A DNA stretch of 64,000 nt from Kordia periserrulae (GCF_003054265.1 NZ_QBKT01000002.1:124001-188000); one strand, 5' to 3'; positions 24,974 through 34,610 are shown, numbered from the stretch's first letter. Numbers and translations are program-made. Notes: generated by a model from the sequence alone, not told the origin.

Positions 24974-25993
24974 TTAATTTCCACTAGCATCCTTTACGGT
25001 GGTAGAAGTACCTCTCGAAGCTTCTGGGTTTACATTAATTACAAAAGCCATTACTTCATCAATTTCATTAATATCTAAAACAACTTTATCTCTCATGTTA
25101 TCATTGTTTTGTCTAAAAGGGGTATATTCAACATCTTCATTCTTTATTGAAAATTTATGCATTCTATACGTATCTCCTCTTTGCCTTTCAAAGCCAGTTC
25201 GTTTAAAACATACATAATATGTTAGTTGTAGTCGATCGTTTGGTCCCATCTCAAAATTTTGGTAAATATTAAAGCTGCTTTTTTGAAACTTATTATCTAG
25301 AAAATTTTCATAGAAGAAAATATTAGTAAAGATATTTGTTTTATTATTTCTAGTAGCTCTTAAAGCTCCAACTGTAGGTTGAACGACTAAATTTTCAGCA
25401 TCACAGCTTTTCATATAATCATTATAGATTTCACTGAATTGTCCTTCAACTTTATTAATATTTCTTGCGATAAATTGATTGTTTAAACGTTTCACTACTT
25501 CTTCTTTTTCAGAATGAAGTATAAACTTTAAAAACTCGCAAGCTTTAGGAGATTCACACGGTTTGTTTTTTTGTTCCTTAGAAGAATCCTTTACAAGATT
25601 TATATGATTCCTTAAAAATGAATGAGCTTCACTATTTCCTGTATTTCTAATTTTCTTTAGTACAGATTCAAGAACTTCTGTTGTTGGTTTTTCTGTGAAA
25701 AACAATAATTTTTCTAAAAGAATGTATGCATCTTTACTAGATAAATTTCGTAATCTATCGACGACTTCATTTAAAGCATCGTCCTTCAAGTTTATTTTTT
25801 TAATTAAAATATCGATGAGGGATTGAGAACAATCTTCTAGTTCTTTTTTCTTTTTTTCTTCTATCAACTTTTTCAAGAAAATTTTTGCTTTAATGTATTT
25901 GTTTGGATCTGGGATGCCGACGACTAAGTTATAGTCAAAACTTTCATCACTTAATATCTTTCCTGGAATTGGGTGCTCTCTTCTATTACACAT
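24974..25993 (-). CDS. Unknown protein with MGPN C-terminal motif (long form)
   Basis: A 339-residue protein of no recognised family. The first 200 residues are helical and charged (KKLIEEKKKKELED and similar), the rest looks beta-rich. The region around IYQNFEMGPNDRLQLTYYV is shared in outline with the 117-residue protein on the other side of the two-component operon. No signal peptide or membrane segment is seen. Base composition is more A/T rich than the flanking genes. Its leader carries the third copy of the conserved element. Function unknown; association with the LytTR system and the lanthipeptide is suggested only by the shared leader and position. Confidence 0.55.
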   Translation of the reverse strand: MCNRREHPIPGKILSDESFDYNLVVGIPDPNKYIKAKIFLKKLIEEKKKKELEDCSQSLIDILIKKINLKDDALNEVVDRLRNLSSKDAYILLEKLLFFTEKPTTEVLESVLKKIRNTGNSEAHSFLRNHINLVKDSSKEQKNKPCESPKACEFLKFILHSEKEEVVKRLNNQFIARNINKVEGQFSEIYNDYMKSCDAENLVVQPTVGALRATRNNKTNIFTNIFFYENFLDNKFQKSSFNIYQNFEMGPNDRLQLTYYVCFKRTGFERQRGDTYRMHKFSIKNEDVEYTPFRQNNDNMRDKVVLDINEIDEVMAFVINVNPEASRGTSTTVKDASGN

Positions 25994-26016
25994 GATTTCA
26001 ATGGTTTTAATTAGTT

Positions 26017-26051
26017 GTTCCTTACTCTATTGAGGCTTTTCAGATGCCGCC
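26017..26051 (-). promoter_or_regulatory. Conserved 5' leader element, copy 3
   Basis: On the minus strand: GGCGGCATCTGAAAAGCC, then AGAGTAAGG, ending 26 nt before the ATG at 25993. Two substitutions relative to copies 1 and 2 in the central block. Confidence 0.55.
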
Positions 26052-26067
26052 GTTTATTCATTTAATT

Positions 26068-26105
26068 GTATAGAATTGCTAGTTTGCAATGAAGCAATTC
26101 TATAC
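26068..26105. promoter_or_regulatory. 13-bp perfect palindrome upstream of the 24974-25993 gene
   Basis: GTATAGAATTGCT (26068-26080) pairs perfectly with 26093-26105 across a 12-nt loop. It lies just upstream of leader copy 3 and could be an operator or an upstream hairpin. Confidence 0.4.
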
Positions 26106-26189
26106 AAAGAGAGTACAATTCGTTTTTTATTTTGGAAAAAATGGAAGGAAATACTCCTTTTTTGGAACGAAAACGGAAAGTTTAGGCAT

Positions 26190-26213
26190 AAAAAAAGCGA
26201 ACCGAAGTTCGCT
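26190..26213 (-). terminator. Terminator of the 26243-26839 gene
   Basis: A 7-bp GC-rich stem (26196-26202 with 26207-26213) with loop TTCG on the minus strand, followed there by a run of six T (26190-26196). Confidence 0.85.
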
Positions 26214-26242
26214 GTACTATTGTTGAGGTATGTTTTGAAAAA

Positions 26243-26839
26243 TTATTGGTCACTTTCTTTAATAATCTCCCGAATCCAGTCGTTTGGAATCATATCAATG
26301 GTCAAATTGACACGTTCAGTATTGCCATTATTAATCACTCTGTGCGGATCGGTTAAGCGTAAATACCAACATTCGCCAGGTTGCATTGGCACTTCTGTAT
26401 CATTTAAGAAAAACTGAATGCCTTCTTTGTTTAAAATTGGAACCGTTAAACGAATCACAGATTTGTGAACTTCCAAGCCCAATGTTGGATCGGTATGTTG
26501 TTGCACCACAGAATTCGGAGCCAAACGCAACAAACGCACTAAGGTTACTTTGGTTTTTGCTTTAAAGGTATCTATGACTTCATTCAAATACGGCGAGCTT
26601 TTTAAATAATCCGTATCCATCCAATCGCACCAAGAACCATCCGCATAATCATCTGCTGGCGGTGGAAATGGAAGGGAAGTGTCTACCGTATGCGCAGGCG
26701 CACGAAGCGGAATCACATTGTAATATTCAAATTGTTGGAGTTTTAAGGCTTCAAATTCTGCCAACATTTTTTCGGCATCAAATGTAAAAGGAAGCTTTAC
26801 TCTATCTGTACTTGCGGTTTTGGGTGCTGCGTGTGCCAT
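26243..26839 (-). CDS. Aspartyl/asparaginyl beta-hydroxylase-family protein
   Basis: A 198-residue protein of the Asp/Asn beta-hydroxylase fold, i.e. a non-haem Fe(II)/2-oxoglutarate oxygenase candidate. The iron ligands fit QQHTDPTLGLEVHKSVIRL (first His and a following acid-side residue) and LTDPHRVINNG (second His), with the Arg in HKSVIRLTVPI for 2-oxoglutarate. It is a cytosolic single gene. The substrate is unknown; bacterial members hydroxylate peptides or free amino acids in natural-product pathways. Confidence 0.82.
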   Translation of the reverse strand: MAHAAPKTASTDRVKLPFTFDAEKMLAEFEALKLQQFEYYNVIPLRAPAHTVDTSLPFPPPADDYADGSWCDWMDTDYLKSSPYLNEVIDTFKAKTKVTLVRLLRLAPNSVVQQHTDPTLGLEVHKSVIRLTVPILNKEGIQFFLNDTEVPMQPGECWYLRLTDPHRVINNGNTERVNLTIDMIPNDWIREIIKESDQ

Positions 26840-26946
26840 ATTTTCTGAATTAAGATTCCTAAAGTACTAAAAAAGTCGAAAATTGAAAATAGTCCGCTCA
26901 ATTAATCAAACAAATCAGCAAAAATCACGTAAGTGTATTCTTAAAA

Positions 26947-26994
26947 AAAAGCCGTTTCAAAAATATCTATTTTAAATATTTTGAAACAGCTTTT
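26947..26994 (-). terminator. Terminator of the outer-membrane receptor gene
   Basis: A long imperfect stem (AAAAGCCGTTTCAAAA against TTTTGAAACAGCTTTT) with T-rich tail on the minus strand. Confidence 0.75.
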
Positions 26995-27024
26995 GTATAC
27001 TGTTTTTGAATAATTTATATAAAA

Positions 27025-29451
27025 TTACGGCGTAGCGGTAAATCCACCATCATCACCTTCATCATCATCTCTTCCGTTGCGCTCACGCTCTTTTTTCTGG
27101 TTGAAACGATAGGTAAACGAAAGATTAAATGTACGTACACGCCATTGGAATTCGCCTTCGCTTCTAAAGGTGTCTGTAAACGATTCAGAACGTCTGATAC
27201 GTGAATTGAATACATCGCTCACATTAAAAGCAATTGAAGCTTTGTCGTCGAATAATTCTTTACTAAAAGCTAAATTTGCAGAAAACAATCCTTTACGAAT
27301 ATTTTGCGCATCTTCGTTTGGGCCACGATAAAATAAACGCGTTTGCCAATCAATGCCACCAGGTAAGGTTACTTTATTATTTACGCGAACAAACCAACTC
27401 AAGTTATCCGCGTCAAAATTGACACCATTAAACTCACCGCGATTGTATGACTGGAATAGGTTGAAGTTTCCATTCAATCGCCATTTGCGTGACGGATTGT
27501 ACGTCAGTGTAAATTCAAAACCAAAACGGTCGTTTCTCGCTAAGTTAATTGGCGTTCTGCGAATAATTGGTACTTCTTCACCATTCAAAATGGTGGTTTG
27601 TCCTGTATCTTCACTAATAAAGTTAAATACATCCGTAGAACGTTGAAAATAAATAGAGGAATTTAGTGTCACTTTTCCAAAACGATTCAAATATCCTAAA
27701 TCAATCGCGTTGGAAAAACTTGGGTCAATATCTGGATTTCCTTGAAAAACATTGGTAATACTCGAACGCGAAGGAAACGGATTGATAAATCGTGAACGCG
27801 GACGTCGAATTCTACGATTGTATCCTAAAGTGATACTTTGGTCTTCCGAAATTTCATATCCTAAATTGATAGTAGGGAAGAAGCTTACATAATTTTTTCG
27901 TTCAAAATCACTACTCGTTAACTGATTGATAGCAATTCGGGAATCTTCCATACGCAATCCTAAAAGGAAAGAAAATTTGTCGTTTATTTTGTTTCCGTAT
28001 TGCGTGTAAAATGCATTTACGTATTCGCGATAATTTAAAACATTACTCAAATTGGAATCTGCAACAAATTCATCATCTTCTAAAAAGGCTACCAAATAAT
28101 CGGTCGTTAAATCGAGAAAGTTACCACGATATCCAAACTCAAACTGAGCTGTTTCACTAAGCGGCACTACATAATCCGTTTGTAATAACACACGGTCTTG
28201 ATTTTCTACAGTACGCACTTGCTCTGCCAATGCGCCATCAACCAAAATAAATGAGTTTTCAGTTTCTGTACTATTTTCAAACTGGAAATCGGCCGTTAAT
28301 TTGTGACCACTTTTTTCAAAATTCTTATCAAAGTTCAATCCATACTGCAAATTTTGATCGCCTTCTGTTTCTGGGTCAAAACGTGTGCTTACATTGGTGA
28401 CATTAAAATCAGAATCAAACTGCGTTAAAATATTGTTTGTTTCACGTTCGTCGTCGCTATTTCTGTAAATCAACGAAGCGGTGATGGAGGTTTTGTCATT
28501 GATATACCATTCCACTCCAAAATTGGTATTAAATCCTTTTTGGAAACGTTCAAAATCACGGTCTTCATTCAAAAAGGTATTTGGATTGTCGCCATTGAAA
28601 TATTCTGTAAAGGTATTTGAGTTTCCTGGAACTTCCCGATAGTTGTATCCGGAAGTCGTAAAGAAGTTAAAATCTCCCGTACGATAGTTTACATTTCCCG
28701 AAATTCCATAGCCTTCAGGATGCGAAACGTTGGTCGTAATAGCTCCGTTGAGTCCTTGCAATTTGCTTCTACGCAAAATAATATTTAAAATACCAGCGCT
28801 TCCTTCGGCATCGTAACGCGCAGAAGGTGAGGTAATAATTTCTACTTTTTCAATGGCATCCGCAGGAAGTTGTCGTAGTGCATCTGTGGAATTCAATCCG
28901 ACCAATCCAGAAGGTTTTCCGTTGATTAAAATTCGAACATCATCATTTCCACGAAGTGATACATTTCCTTCCACATCCACAGACACTGACGGAACATTGT
29001 CTAATACATCACTCACGGTTCCACCGCGAACTGTTAAATCTTTTCCAACATTGTATATTTTTTTATCAAGCTTGAGCTGAACCGTCGTTTTTTCGGCAAT
29101 AATCTCTACGGCTTCTAAGGCTTTCGAATCCATTTCCAAATAGAAACTTCCTAGCGAAGTATTGGAGCGCAATTCTTTGGCTTTAATTTCTTGTGATTTG
29201 AATGAAATGAATTCTATGGCAATGTCATAAACATCCGCTTCTACTTCAATAGAAAATTCTCCTTTCATATTGGTCATTCCACCTGTAACCGCACGTTTCT
29301 TAGCAATATCTTGAAGAACGATGGTCGCAAATTCTAAAGGTTGATTGGTAGATTTGTCAAAGACTTTTCCTGTGACAGTTACTGTTTTATTTTGTGCAGA
29401 AAGGGTGAGAATGGTTCCGAAAAAGGTGAGAAAAAGTAATATTTTCTTCAT
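27025..29451 (-). CDS. TonB-dependent-receptor-like outer membrane beta-barrel protein
   Basis: An 808-residue outer-membrane protein. The start at 29451 gives a signal peptide (MKKILLFLTFFGTILTLSAQ); upstream in-frame codons are not signal-like. Residues 20-105 are a carboxypeptidase-D-regulatory-like domain (GKVFDKSTNQPLEFATIVLQ). A plug domain follows (VSDVLDNVPSVSVDVEGNVS, IEIITSPSARYDAEGSAGI) and a large barrel ends in aromatic strands, then an acidic Asp/Gly-rich tail. The barrel type matches the outer-membrane family related to TonB receptors without an evident TonB box. No SusD partner is adjacent. The ligand is unknown. Confidence 0.88.
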   Translation of the reverse strand: MKKILLFLTFFGTILTLSAQNKTVTVTGKVFDKSTNQPLEFATIVLQDIAKKRAVTGGMTNMKGEFSIEVEADVYDIAIEFISFKSQEIKAKELRSNTSLGSFYLEMDSKALEAVEIIAEKTTVQLKLDKKIYNVGKDLTVRGGTVSDVLDNVPSVSVDVEGNVSLRGNDDVRILINGKPSGLVGLNSTDALRQLPADAIEKVEIITSPSARYDAEGSAGILNIILRRSKLQGLNGAITTNVSHPEGYGISGNVNYRTGDFNFFTTSGYNYREVPGNSNTFTEYFNGDNPNTFLNEDRDFERFQKGFNTNFGVEWYINDKTSITASLIYRNSDDERETNNILTQFDSDFNVTNVSTRFDPETEGDQNLQYGLNFDKNFEKSGHKLTADFQFENSTETENSFILVDGALAEQVRTVENQDRVLLQTDYVVPLSETAQFEFGYRGNFLDLTTDYLVAFLEDDEFVADSNLSNVLNYREYVNAFYTQYGNKINDKFSFLLGLRMEDSRIAINQLTSSDFERKNYVSFFPTINLGYEISEDQSITLGYNRRIRRPRSRFINPFPSRSSITNVFQGNPDIDPSFSNAIDLGYLNRFGKVTLNSSIYFQRSTDVFNFISEDTGQTTILNGEEVPIIRRTPINLARNDRFGFEFTLTYNPSRKWRLNGNFNLFQSYNRGEFNGVNFDADNLSWFVRVNNKVTLPGGIDWQTRLFYRGPNEDAQNIRKGLFSANLAFSKELFDDKASIAFNVSDVFNSRIRRSESFTDTFRSEGEFQWRVRTFNLSFTYRFNQKKERERNGRDDDEGDDGGFTATP

Positions 29452-29553
29452 TTTGAGTGTTTTAGTTTTCTTTTTAGTTAGCAATTTTTAGTGTTTGACT
29501 GCAAAGAAACGACATGGTTTAAACCTTTTTGGTTAAAGTTCTGTTAAAAGAAA

Positions 29554-29575
29554 AATCCAGCAATAACGCTGGATT
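29554..29575 (-). terminator. Terminator of the ArsC-like gene
   Basis: An 8-bp stem (29554-29561 with 29568-29575), loop of 6, T-run on the minus strand. Confidence 0.8.
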
Positions 29576-29586
29576 CGGGATTTTCT

Positions 29587-29928
29587 TTATAAAATTCTGT
29601 TAATGTCTTCAGGTGGTCGTCCGATGACTGCTTTTTTGTTATGAATAACGATGGGACGCTCTATCAATTTTGGATGTTCAACCATCGCTTGAATGATTTC
29701 TGAATCCGAAAGTTCCTTGCCTTTGTAGTTTTCTTTCCAGATTGTTTCATTCTTTCGAACAAGTTGCTCAGGCGCAATTCCCAAAAGTTTGATAATTTCA
29801 GAAAGTTCGTCTGTAGAAAGCGGATTGTCTAAATATTTTACAATGTCAAAGTCTTTTCCAGAAGCTTCCAAAATCGCCAAGCCTTCTCTAGATTTTCTAC
29901 AACGTGGATTGTGATATATTTTTAGCAT
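29587..29928 (-). CDS. arsC: Arsenate reductase-like (ArsC/Spx family) protein
   Basis: A 113-residue thioredoxin-fold protein, the length of glutaredoxin-dependent ArsC. The nucleophile is C10 in YHNPRCRKSREGL. The C-terminal RPIVIHNKKAVIGRPPEDINRIL contains the family Arg and cis-Pro-loop elements. Typical members reduce arsenate with glutaredoxin. The ArsR gene at 55.4 kb is distant. Physiological arsenate reduction is likely, though Spx-like roles cannot be excluded. It is cotranscribed with the upstream zinc-ribbon gene (9-nt gap). Confidence 0.85.
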   Translation of the reverse strand: MLKIYHNPRCRKSREGLAILEASGKDFDIVKYLDNPLSTDELSEIIKLLGIAPEQLVRKNETIWKENYKGKELSDSEIIQAMVEHPKLIERPIVIHNKKAVIGRPPEDINRIL

Positions 29929-29937
29929 AGCTTAGAT

Positions 29938-30555
29938 TTAATGTTTGAATATATTTTCAATTTCACCATTTTTATGCAATGAATCTATTTCCTCTTGTGT
30001 GTAATACACTTGAATTTCAGAAAAGAAGTCTTTAACTTCTCTACGTTTTTCATTCACTTCCGATTCGTTAGGAATTTTATCAATCGTGTAATTTCCATAA
30101 TACATATAAATAGTATCGTTGGATTTTTCGATGACTTTTGCAAACGAATATTCTCCATCAGGATTATCAAAAACAATGACGTCTTTCGGTTCTAAATTCT
30201 GAAGATTTACCAATAACTCTTCATCTTGTCTTATAGAGTTATAGGTAATGTATATCGCGATAAGCGCAATAAGACCAGTTCCAGCGAACAAGTAAAAAGG
30301 CGTTTTAAAATGATGTTTTTCAATTTCTAACTTGTCCTTTATTTGCTTTGGCATTTCCTTCTTTTTCAACACTTGTTGGCAATTTCCACAAATGGAAAAG
30401 TACTTTTTTGCGTAAGGAAAAATAGGAATCCAAAACACATCAAAATACCTTGATATAGCTTGTAAATGAATGTCGTTGGCTTCACAGTTTGGACATCTGG
30501 TACCTTGTAATTTTCGGGTTCCCAAATCTTTTGAACCCGTTCCGTAAATAATCAT
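29938..30555 (-). CDS. Zinc-ribbon membrane protein
   Basis: A 205-residue protein. An N-terminal zinc ribbon is formed by CPNCEAND and later CGNCQQV. A single transmembrane helix (about residues 86-103, YLFAGTGLIALIAIYITY) follows, then an acidic external or cytosolic tail (DNPDGEYSFAKVIEKSND). The function is unknown. Paired with ArsC-like it may just be a housekeeping neighbour. The ATG at 30555 is the only plausible start. Confidence 0.75.
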   Translation of the reverse strand: MIIYGTGSKDLGTRKLQGTRCPNCEANDIHLQAISRYFDVFWIPIFPYAKKYFSICGNCQQVLKKKEMPKQIKDKLEIEKHHFKTPFYLFAGTGLIALIAIYITYNSIRQDEELLVNLQNLEPKDVIVFDNPDGEYSFAKVIEKSNDTIYMYYGNYTIDKIPNESEVNEKRREVKDFFSEIQVYYTQEEIDSLHKNGEIENIFKH

Positions 30556-30613
30556 TTTTTTTGAATTAAGTTATGTAGATGCAAGTATAGTGAAATATTG
30601 AATATGAATTATT

Positions 30614-31721
30614 CTACAATTCGCTATCGTCTTTTTGTTGTCCCATTGACATTAAATAGGATTTCAAAAACTCATCAATATAACCGTCCATTACGGCATC
30701 AACATTTCCTGTTTCGTGTCCGGTGCGAACGTCTTTTACCAATTTGTACGGATGCATTACATAGTTGCGAATTTGCGAGCCCCATTCAATCTTCATCTTT
30801 CCAGCTTCAATGTCTTCGCGCGCTTCTAGTTGTTTTTTCAGCTCAATTTCATACAACTGCGATTTCAACATTTGCATCGCTCGTGTTCGGTTGTCATGTT
30901 GAGAACGTGTTTCAGAGCAGGAAATTTGAATTCCTGTAGGCTTGTGCGTCAACTGTACTTTGGTTTCTACCTTGTTGACATTTTGTCCACCAGCACCACT
31001 AGAGCGCGCGGTTGTAATTTCAATATCTGCTGGATTGATTTCAATTTCAATCGTATCATCCACCAACGGATACACATATACAGACGCAAACGAAGTATGT
31101 CGTTTGGCATTGCTGTCAAAAGGAGAAATTCGCACCAAACGATGCACACCGTTTTCACCTTTCAGCCAACCAAAAGCATAATCGCCCTCAATTTCGAGTG
31201 TTACGGTTTTAATCCCAGCAACATCACCTTCTTGATAATTGAGTTCTTTGACTTTATAACCTTGTTTTTCTGCAAACATCAAATACATTCGCATTAGCAT
31301 ACTTGCCCAGTCGCAACTTTCGGTTCCGCCTGCGCCCGCTGTAATTTGTAGCACCGCGCTCATGCTGTCACCTTCGTCCGACAACATATTGCGAAACTCT
31401 AAATCTTCAATTTTTGTAGTGGTTTTATCAAATTGTGCAGTAACCTCTTCTAACGTAGCGTCGCCTTCTTTGTAAAATTCATACAACACTTCCAAATCTC
31501 CAATAAGCGTTGCGATTTCATTATAATCGTCCACCCACTTTTTCTGGGTTCGGAGTTGTTTCATAATAATTTCAGCTTCTCTCGGGTTGTCCCAAAAGTC
31601 AGGCGCATATGTTTTTTCCTCTTCGTTGGCAATTTCTATCAGTTTGGCATCTATGTCAAAGATACCTCCTTAACGCACCAAGGCGATTGATAAGATCTTT
31701 TATCTGATCGGATGTTATCAT
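30614..31721 (-). CDS. prfB: Peptide chain release factor 2, with programmed +1 frameshift
   Basis: RF2 recognises UGA/UAA stop codons and releases the peptide. The gene begins at ATG 31721, reads 21 codons, then meets an in-frame UGA (31658-31656). The +1 shift at CUU-U (skipping T31658) leads to 347 further codons, giving 368 residues, normal for RF2. The SPF stop-recognition tripeptide is in [11 protein letters not shown], and GGQ in [11 protein letters not shown] is the catalytic motif. The arrangement provides autoregulation: low RF2 favours the frameshift. The upstream start is the only way to supply domain 1. Confidence 0.95.
31655..31670 (-). promoter_or_regulatory. RF2 programmed frameshift site
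   Basis: Minus-strand AGGAGGTATCTTTGAC: an internal Shine-Dalgarno-like AGGAGG, three bases, CTT then TGA C. It matches the classic RF2 frameshift signal. Confidence 0.95.
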
Positions 31722-31860
31722 GTTTGTTTTTTTAATTCCTACAAAAATAAGATGTTTTGCGTATATTCATAGCCTAAAATAAAAAAACCGATAGAATCGT
31801 CAATACGACTTTTTGTAGACAGCAAAATTGACGCTTTTTAGGCTCGATAAAACCATCGTG

Positions 31861-34284
31861 ATGAAAAAATATACTTTCTTGATTTTCATTTTTTTAGGTG
31901 TCTTTTCTATAAGTCATTCACAAGAAAAAACGAAAACAAAAACCTACCCTCGAGAACATTTTAAAGGATTTTTTAATTTTTCGTATGAAGAGAAAACCGA
32001 TAAAATTTTTTTAGAAGTTGACAAACTCGATGAAGATTTTTTATATGTGTACTCGCTGGCAAGCGGCGTTGGGTCTAATGATATTGGGTTGGATAGAGGA
32101 CAAATTGGCGATGGAGTCGTGGTGCAATTTCAAAAAATGGGCAACAAACTTATGTTGATTCAACCAAATTTGCGCTACAGAGCCAATACGACAAACGACT
32201 TGGAACGCAAAAGTGTTGAACAAGCCTTTGCAAAATCGGTTTTGTTCGGTTTCCCGATTGTTTCTGAAAAAGACAACAAATATACGGTCGATTTGACACC
32301 GTTTTTACTGCAAGATGCGCACGGAGTTATTGAAAGTTTGGCGAATAACAAACAAGGAACGTATAAAATTGACACCACAAAAAGTGCGCTTGCTTTAAAC
32401 AGAACCAAAGCATTCCCTAAAAACGTAGAATTTGAAGCTTTGTTAACATTTGCGGGAAAACCAAAAGACGGAAATATCAAAAGCGTCACTCCCAATGCGT
32501 CGTTGGTTTCGGTGATTCAGCATCATTCGTTTGTAGAATTGCCAGACGACAATTACAAACCAAGAGTATTTGACCCAAGAAGTGGCGCCATTAGTATTTC
32601 GTATTACGATTACGCAACGCCGATTCAAGAACCCATGTTGAAACGTTTTATCACACGTCATCGCTTGGAAAAGAAAAATCCGAATGCGGCAAAAAGTGAA
32701 GCCAAAGAACCAATAATTTACTATCTCGATCCTGGAACGCCTGAACCTGTACGTTCTGCCTTGTTAGAAGGGGCGCGTTGGTGGAATGAAGCCTACGAAG
32801 CTATTGGCTATACAAATGCGTTTCAAGTAAAAATGTTGCCGAAAGATGCTGATCCGATGGACTTGCGTTACAATGTCATTCAGTGGGTACATCGTTCTAC
32901 GCGTGGTTGGAGTTATGGCGCGAGTGTCGTAGATCCGCGAACAGGCGAAATTATCAAAGGACATGTGAGTTTGGGTAGCTTGCGAATTCGACAAGATTTT
33001 TTAATTGCACAAGCGTTATTGAATAAACCATTTGCACAAAGCGACGAGAATTATCAACCGATGTTGGAAATGGCGTTGGCACGAATTCGTCAATTATCAG
33101 CGCATGAAGTGGGGCATACCATTGGTTTTGCTCATAACTTTTCAGCAAGCACGAACAACAGAAGTTCTGTGATGGATTATCCGCATCCCACCGTGAAAAT
33201 CACAAATGGAAAAATTGACTTGTCAGACGCGTACGCTACGGGAATTGGTTCGTGGGATAAAATTACGGTAGCATATTCCTATTCAGAGTTTCCCTCTGCG
33301 GAAGCGGAAAAAACAGGATTACAAACCATTTTAAACAATGCATACAAAGCAGGACATCGTTTTATTTCGGATGCAGACGCACGACCAGCTGGTGGCGCGC
33401 ATGCCAATGCACATTTGTGGGATAATGGAGAAAGTGCTGCTGCCGAATTGGAAAAAGTGCTAAAAATACGCGAGTTAGCGATTCGAAATTTTTCAAAAGA
33501 CAATATTCGTACAGGTGAACCGTATACTGTTTTGGAAGACGTTTTTGTGCCGTTGTACTTTTTCCATAGATACCAAACCGAAGCGACTTCCAAATTGATT
33601 GGTGGATTGGAATATAATTATGCCACTAAAGGCGACGGACAGCTAATTACGACTGTAATTTCACCGAGAAAGCAACGCGAAGCATTACAAGCCATTTTAA
33701 AAACCTTAGATGCGGAAACGTTGGCAATTCCAGCAGATAAATTGGATTTGTTTCCGCCACGTGCTTTTAGCTATGGACGTACAAGAGAATCGTTTAAAGG
33801 AACAACTGGTGTAGGTTTTGATGCGATAGCGCCCGCAGCAACAGCAAGTGATATGACGTTGCAATTTTTATTTCATCCTGAACGCGCGGCGCGATTGATT
33901 CAGCAGAAAAGTTTGGATAAACAGCAATTGGGCTTTATGGAAATGACACGAACAGTTTTGGACAATACGTTGTATAAAGATTACAAAGATGCACACCATC
34001 AAGAGTTGGGACATGCTGTGAATGCTAACGTTTTAAACTATTTGATGCATTTGGCAACAGATTCAAAATCGTCGTTTGGAGTGAAAGCTCAAAGTAAATA
34101 CTTGCTAACTGAAATTGCTCGAAAAATAGAAGCTAAAAAATATAAAGAGGAAGAAAAATCATATCAATTAGTGTATCTTGAAATAATAAATCAATTCTTC
34201 AAATATCCAGAAAAATTCAAACTAGAAGCCTCACCAAAAATTCCAGATGGTTCGCCAATTGGAACAGATGCGTGTGGATTTTAG
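31861..34284 (+). CDS. Secreted zinc-dependent metalloprotease (DUF5117/DUF4953 type)
   Basis: An 807-residue secreted peptidase. The ATG at 31861 begins a signal peptide (MKKYTFLIFIFLGVFSISHSQ). N-terminal DUF5117-like sequence follows, then the zinc site HEVGHTIGFAHNFSAS near residue 420 (HExxHxxGxxH) with a downstream Met-turn candidate SSVMDYPHP. The layout is of the large metzincin-like proteases of Bacteroidota. It probably acts outside or in the periplasm on proteins; the substrate is unknown. It is divergent from prfB and stands alone. Confidence 0.88.
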   Translation: MKKYTFLIFIFLGVFSISHSQEKTKTKTYPREHFKGFFNFSYEEKTDKIFLEVDKLDEDFLYVYSLASGVGSNDIGLDRGQIGDGVVVQFQKMGNKLMLIQPNLRYRANTTNDLERKSVEQAFAKSVLFGFPIVSEKDNKYTVDLTPFLLQDAHGVIESLANNKQGTYKIDTTKSALALNRTKAFPKNVEFEALLTFAGKPKDGNIKSVTPNASLVSVIQHHSFVELPDDNYKPRVFDPRSGAISISYYDYATPIQEPMLKRFITRHRLEKKNPNAAKSEAKEPIIYYLDPGTPEPVRSALLEGARWWNEAYEAIGYTNAFQVKMLPKDADPMDLRYNVIQWVHRSTRGWSYGASVVDPRTGEIIKGHVSLGSLRIRQDFLIAQALLNKPFAQSDENYQPMLEMALARIRQLSAHEVGHTIGFAHNFSASTNNRSSVMDYPHPTVKITNGKIDLSDAYATGIGSWDKITVAYSYSEFPSAEAEKTGLQTILNNAYKAGHRFISDADARPAGGAHANAHLWDNGESAAAELEKVLKIRELAIRNFSKDNIRTGEPYTVLEDVFVPLYFFHRYQTEATSKLIGGLEYNYATKGDGQLITTVISPRKQREALQAILKTLDAETLAIPADKLDLFPPRAFSYGRTRESFKGTTGVGFDAIAPAATASDMTLQFLFHPERAARLIQQKSLDKQQLGFMEMTRTVLDNTLYKDYKDAHHQELGHAVNANVLNYLMHLATDSKSSFGVKAQSKYLLTEIARKIEAKKYKEEEKSYQLVYLEIINQFFKYPEKFKLEASPKIPDGSPIGTDACGF

Positions 34285-34355
34285 AGGTACGATTGTCGAT
34301 TTTTGATTTTTGATTTACGATTTACGCTTTTTTATGGTTATGAATAGAATAAAAG

Positions 34356-34400
34356 CACTTCTCGATACTAAATTTCTGCGAAATTTCACTCGAAGTGACG
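34356..34400. repeat. Dispersed repeat copy (34.4 kb)
   Basis: A 45-nt unit that starts CACTTCTCGATACTAAATTT and ends CACTCGAAGTGACG. It is 44/46 identical in reverse complement to 56010-56055 and related to the inverted pair at 49956-50067. It is in the 411-nt gap after the metalloprotease. Confidence 0.75.
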
Positions 34401-34610
34401 CTTTTTTAATGTGTCAATTTGATAATTTGAAAATGTATCAATGTTTTTTATTTTAAGATTGAAAACGTACTTCGTCAAGCTAAACTTGATTCAGCTTCTC
34501 ACAAGCAGCTAAAATTTTCAGCAAAAATACTTACGTTTGTCATAGAAATCGAAGTGACGTATTGAAAAAGTTTAATTAGTTTTTAAAATTCATGCAATAA
34601 CGTATCTAAG

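Noticed and set aside
31565-31721. In-frame TGA in prfB as a sequencing error or pseudogene
   Set aside because: The AGGAGG-TAT-CTT-TGA-C context and the resulting 368-residue length fit the known programmed frameshift.
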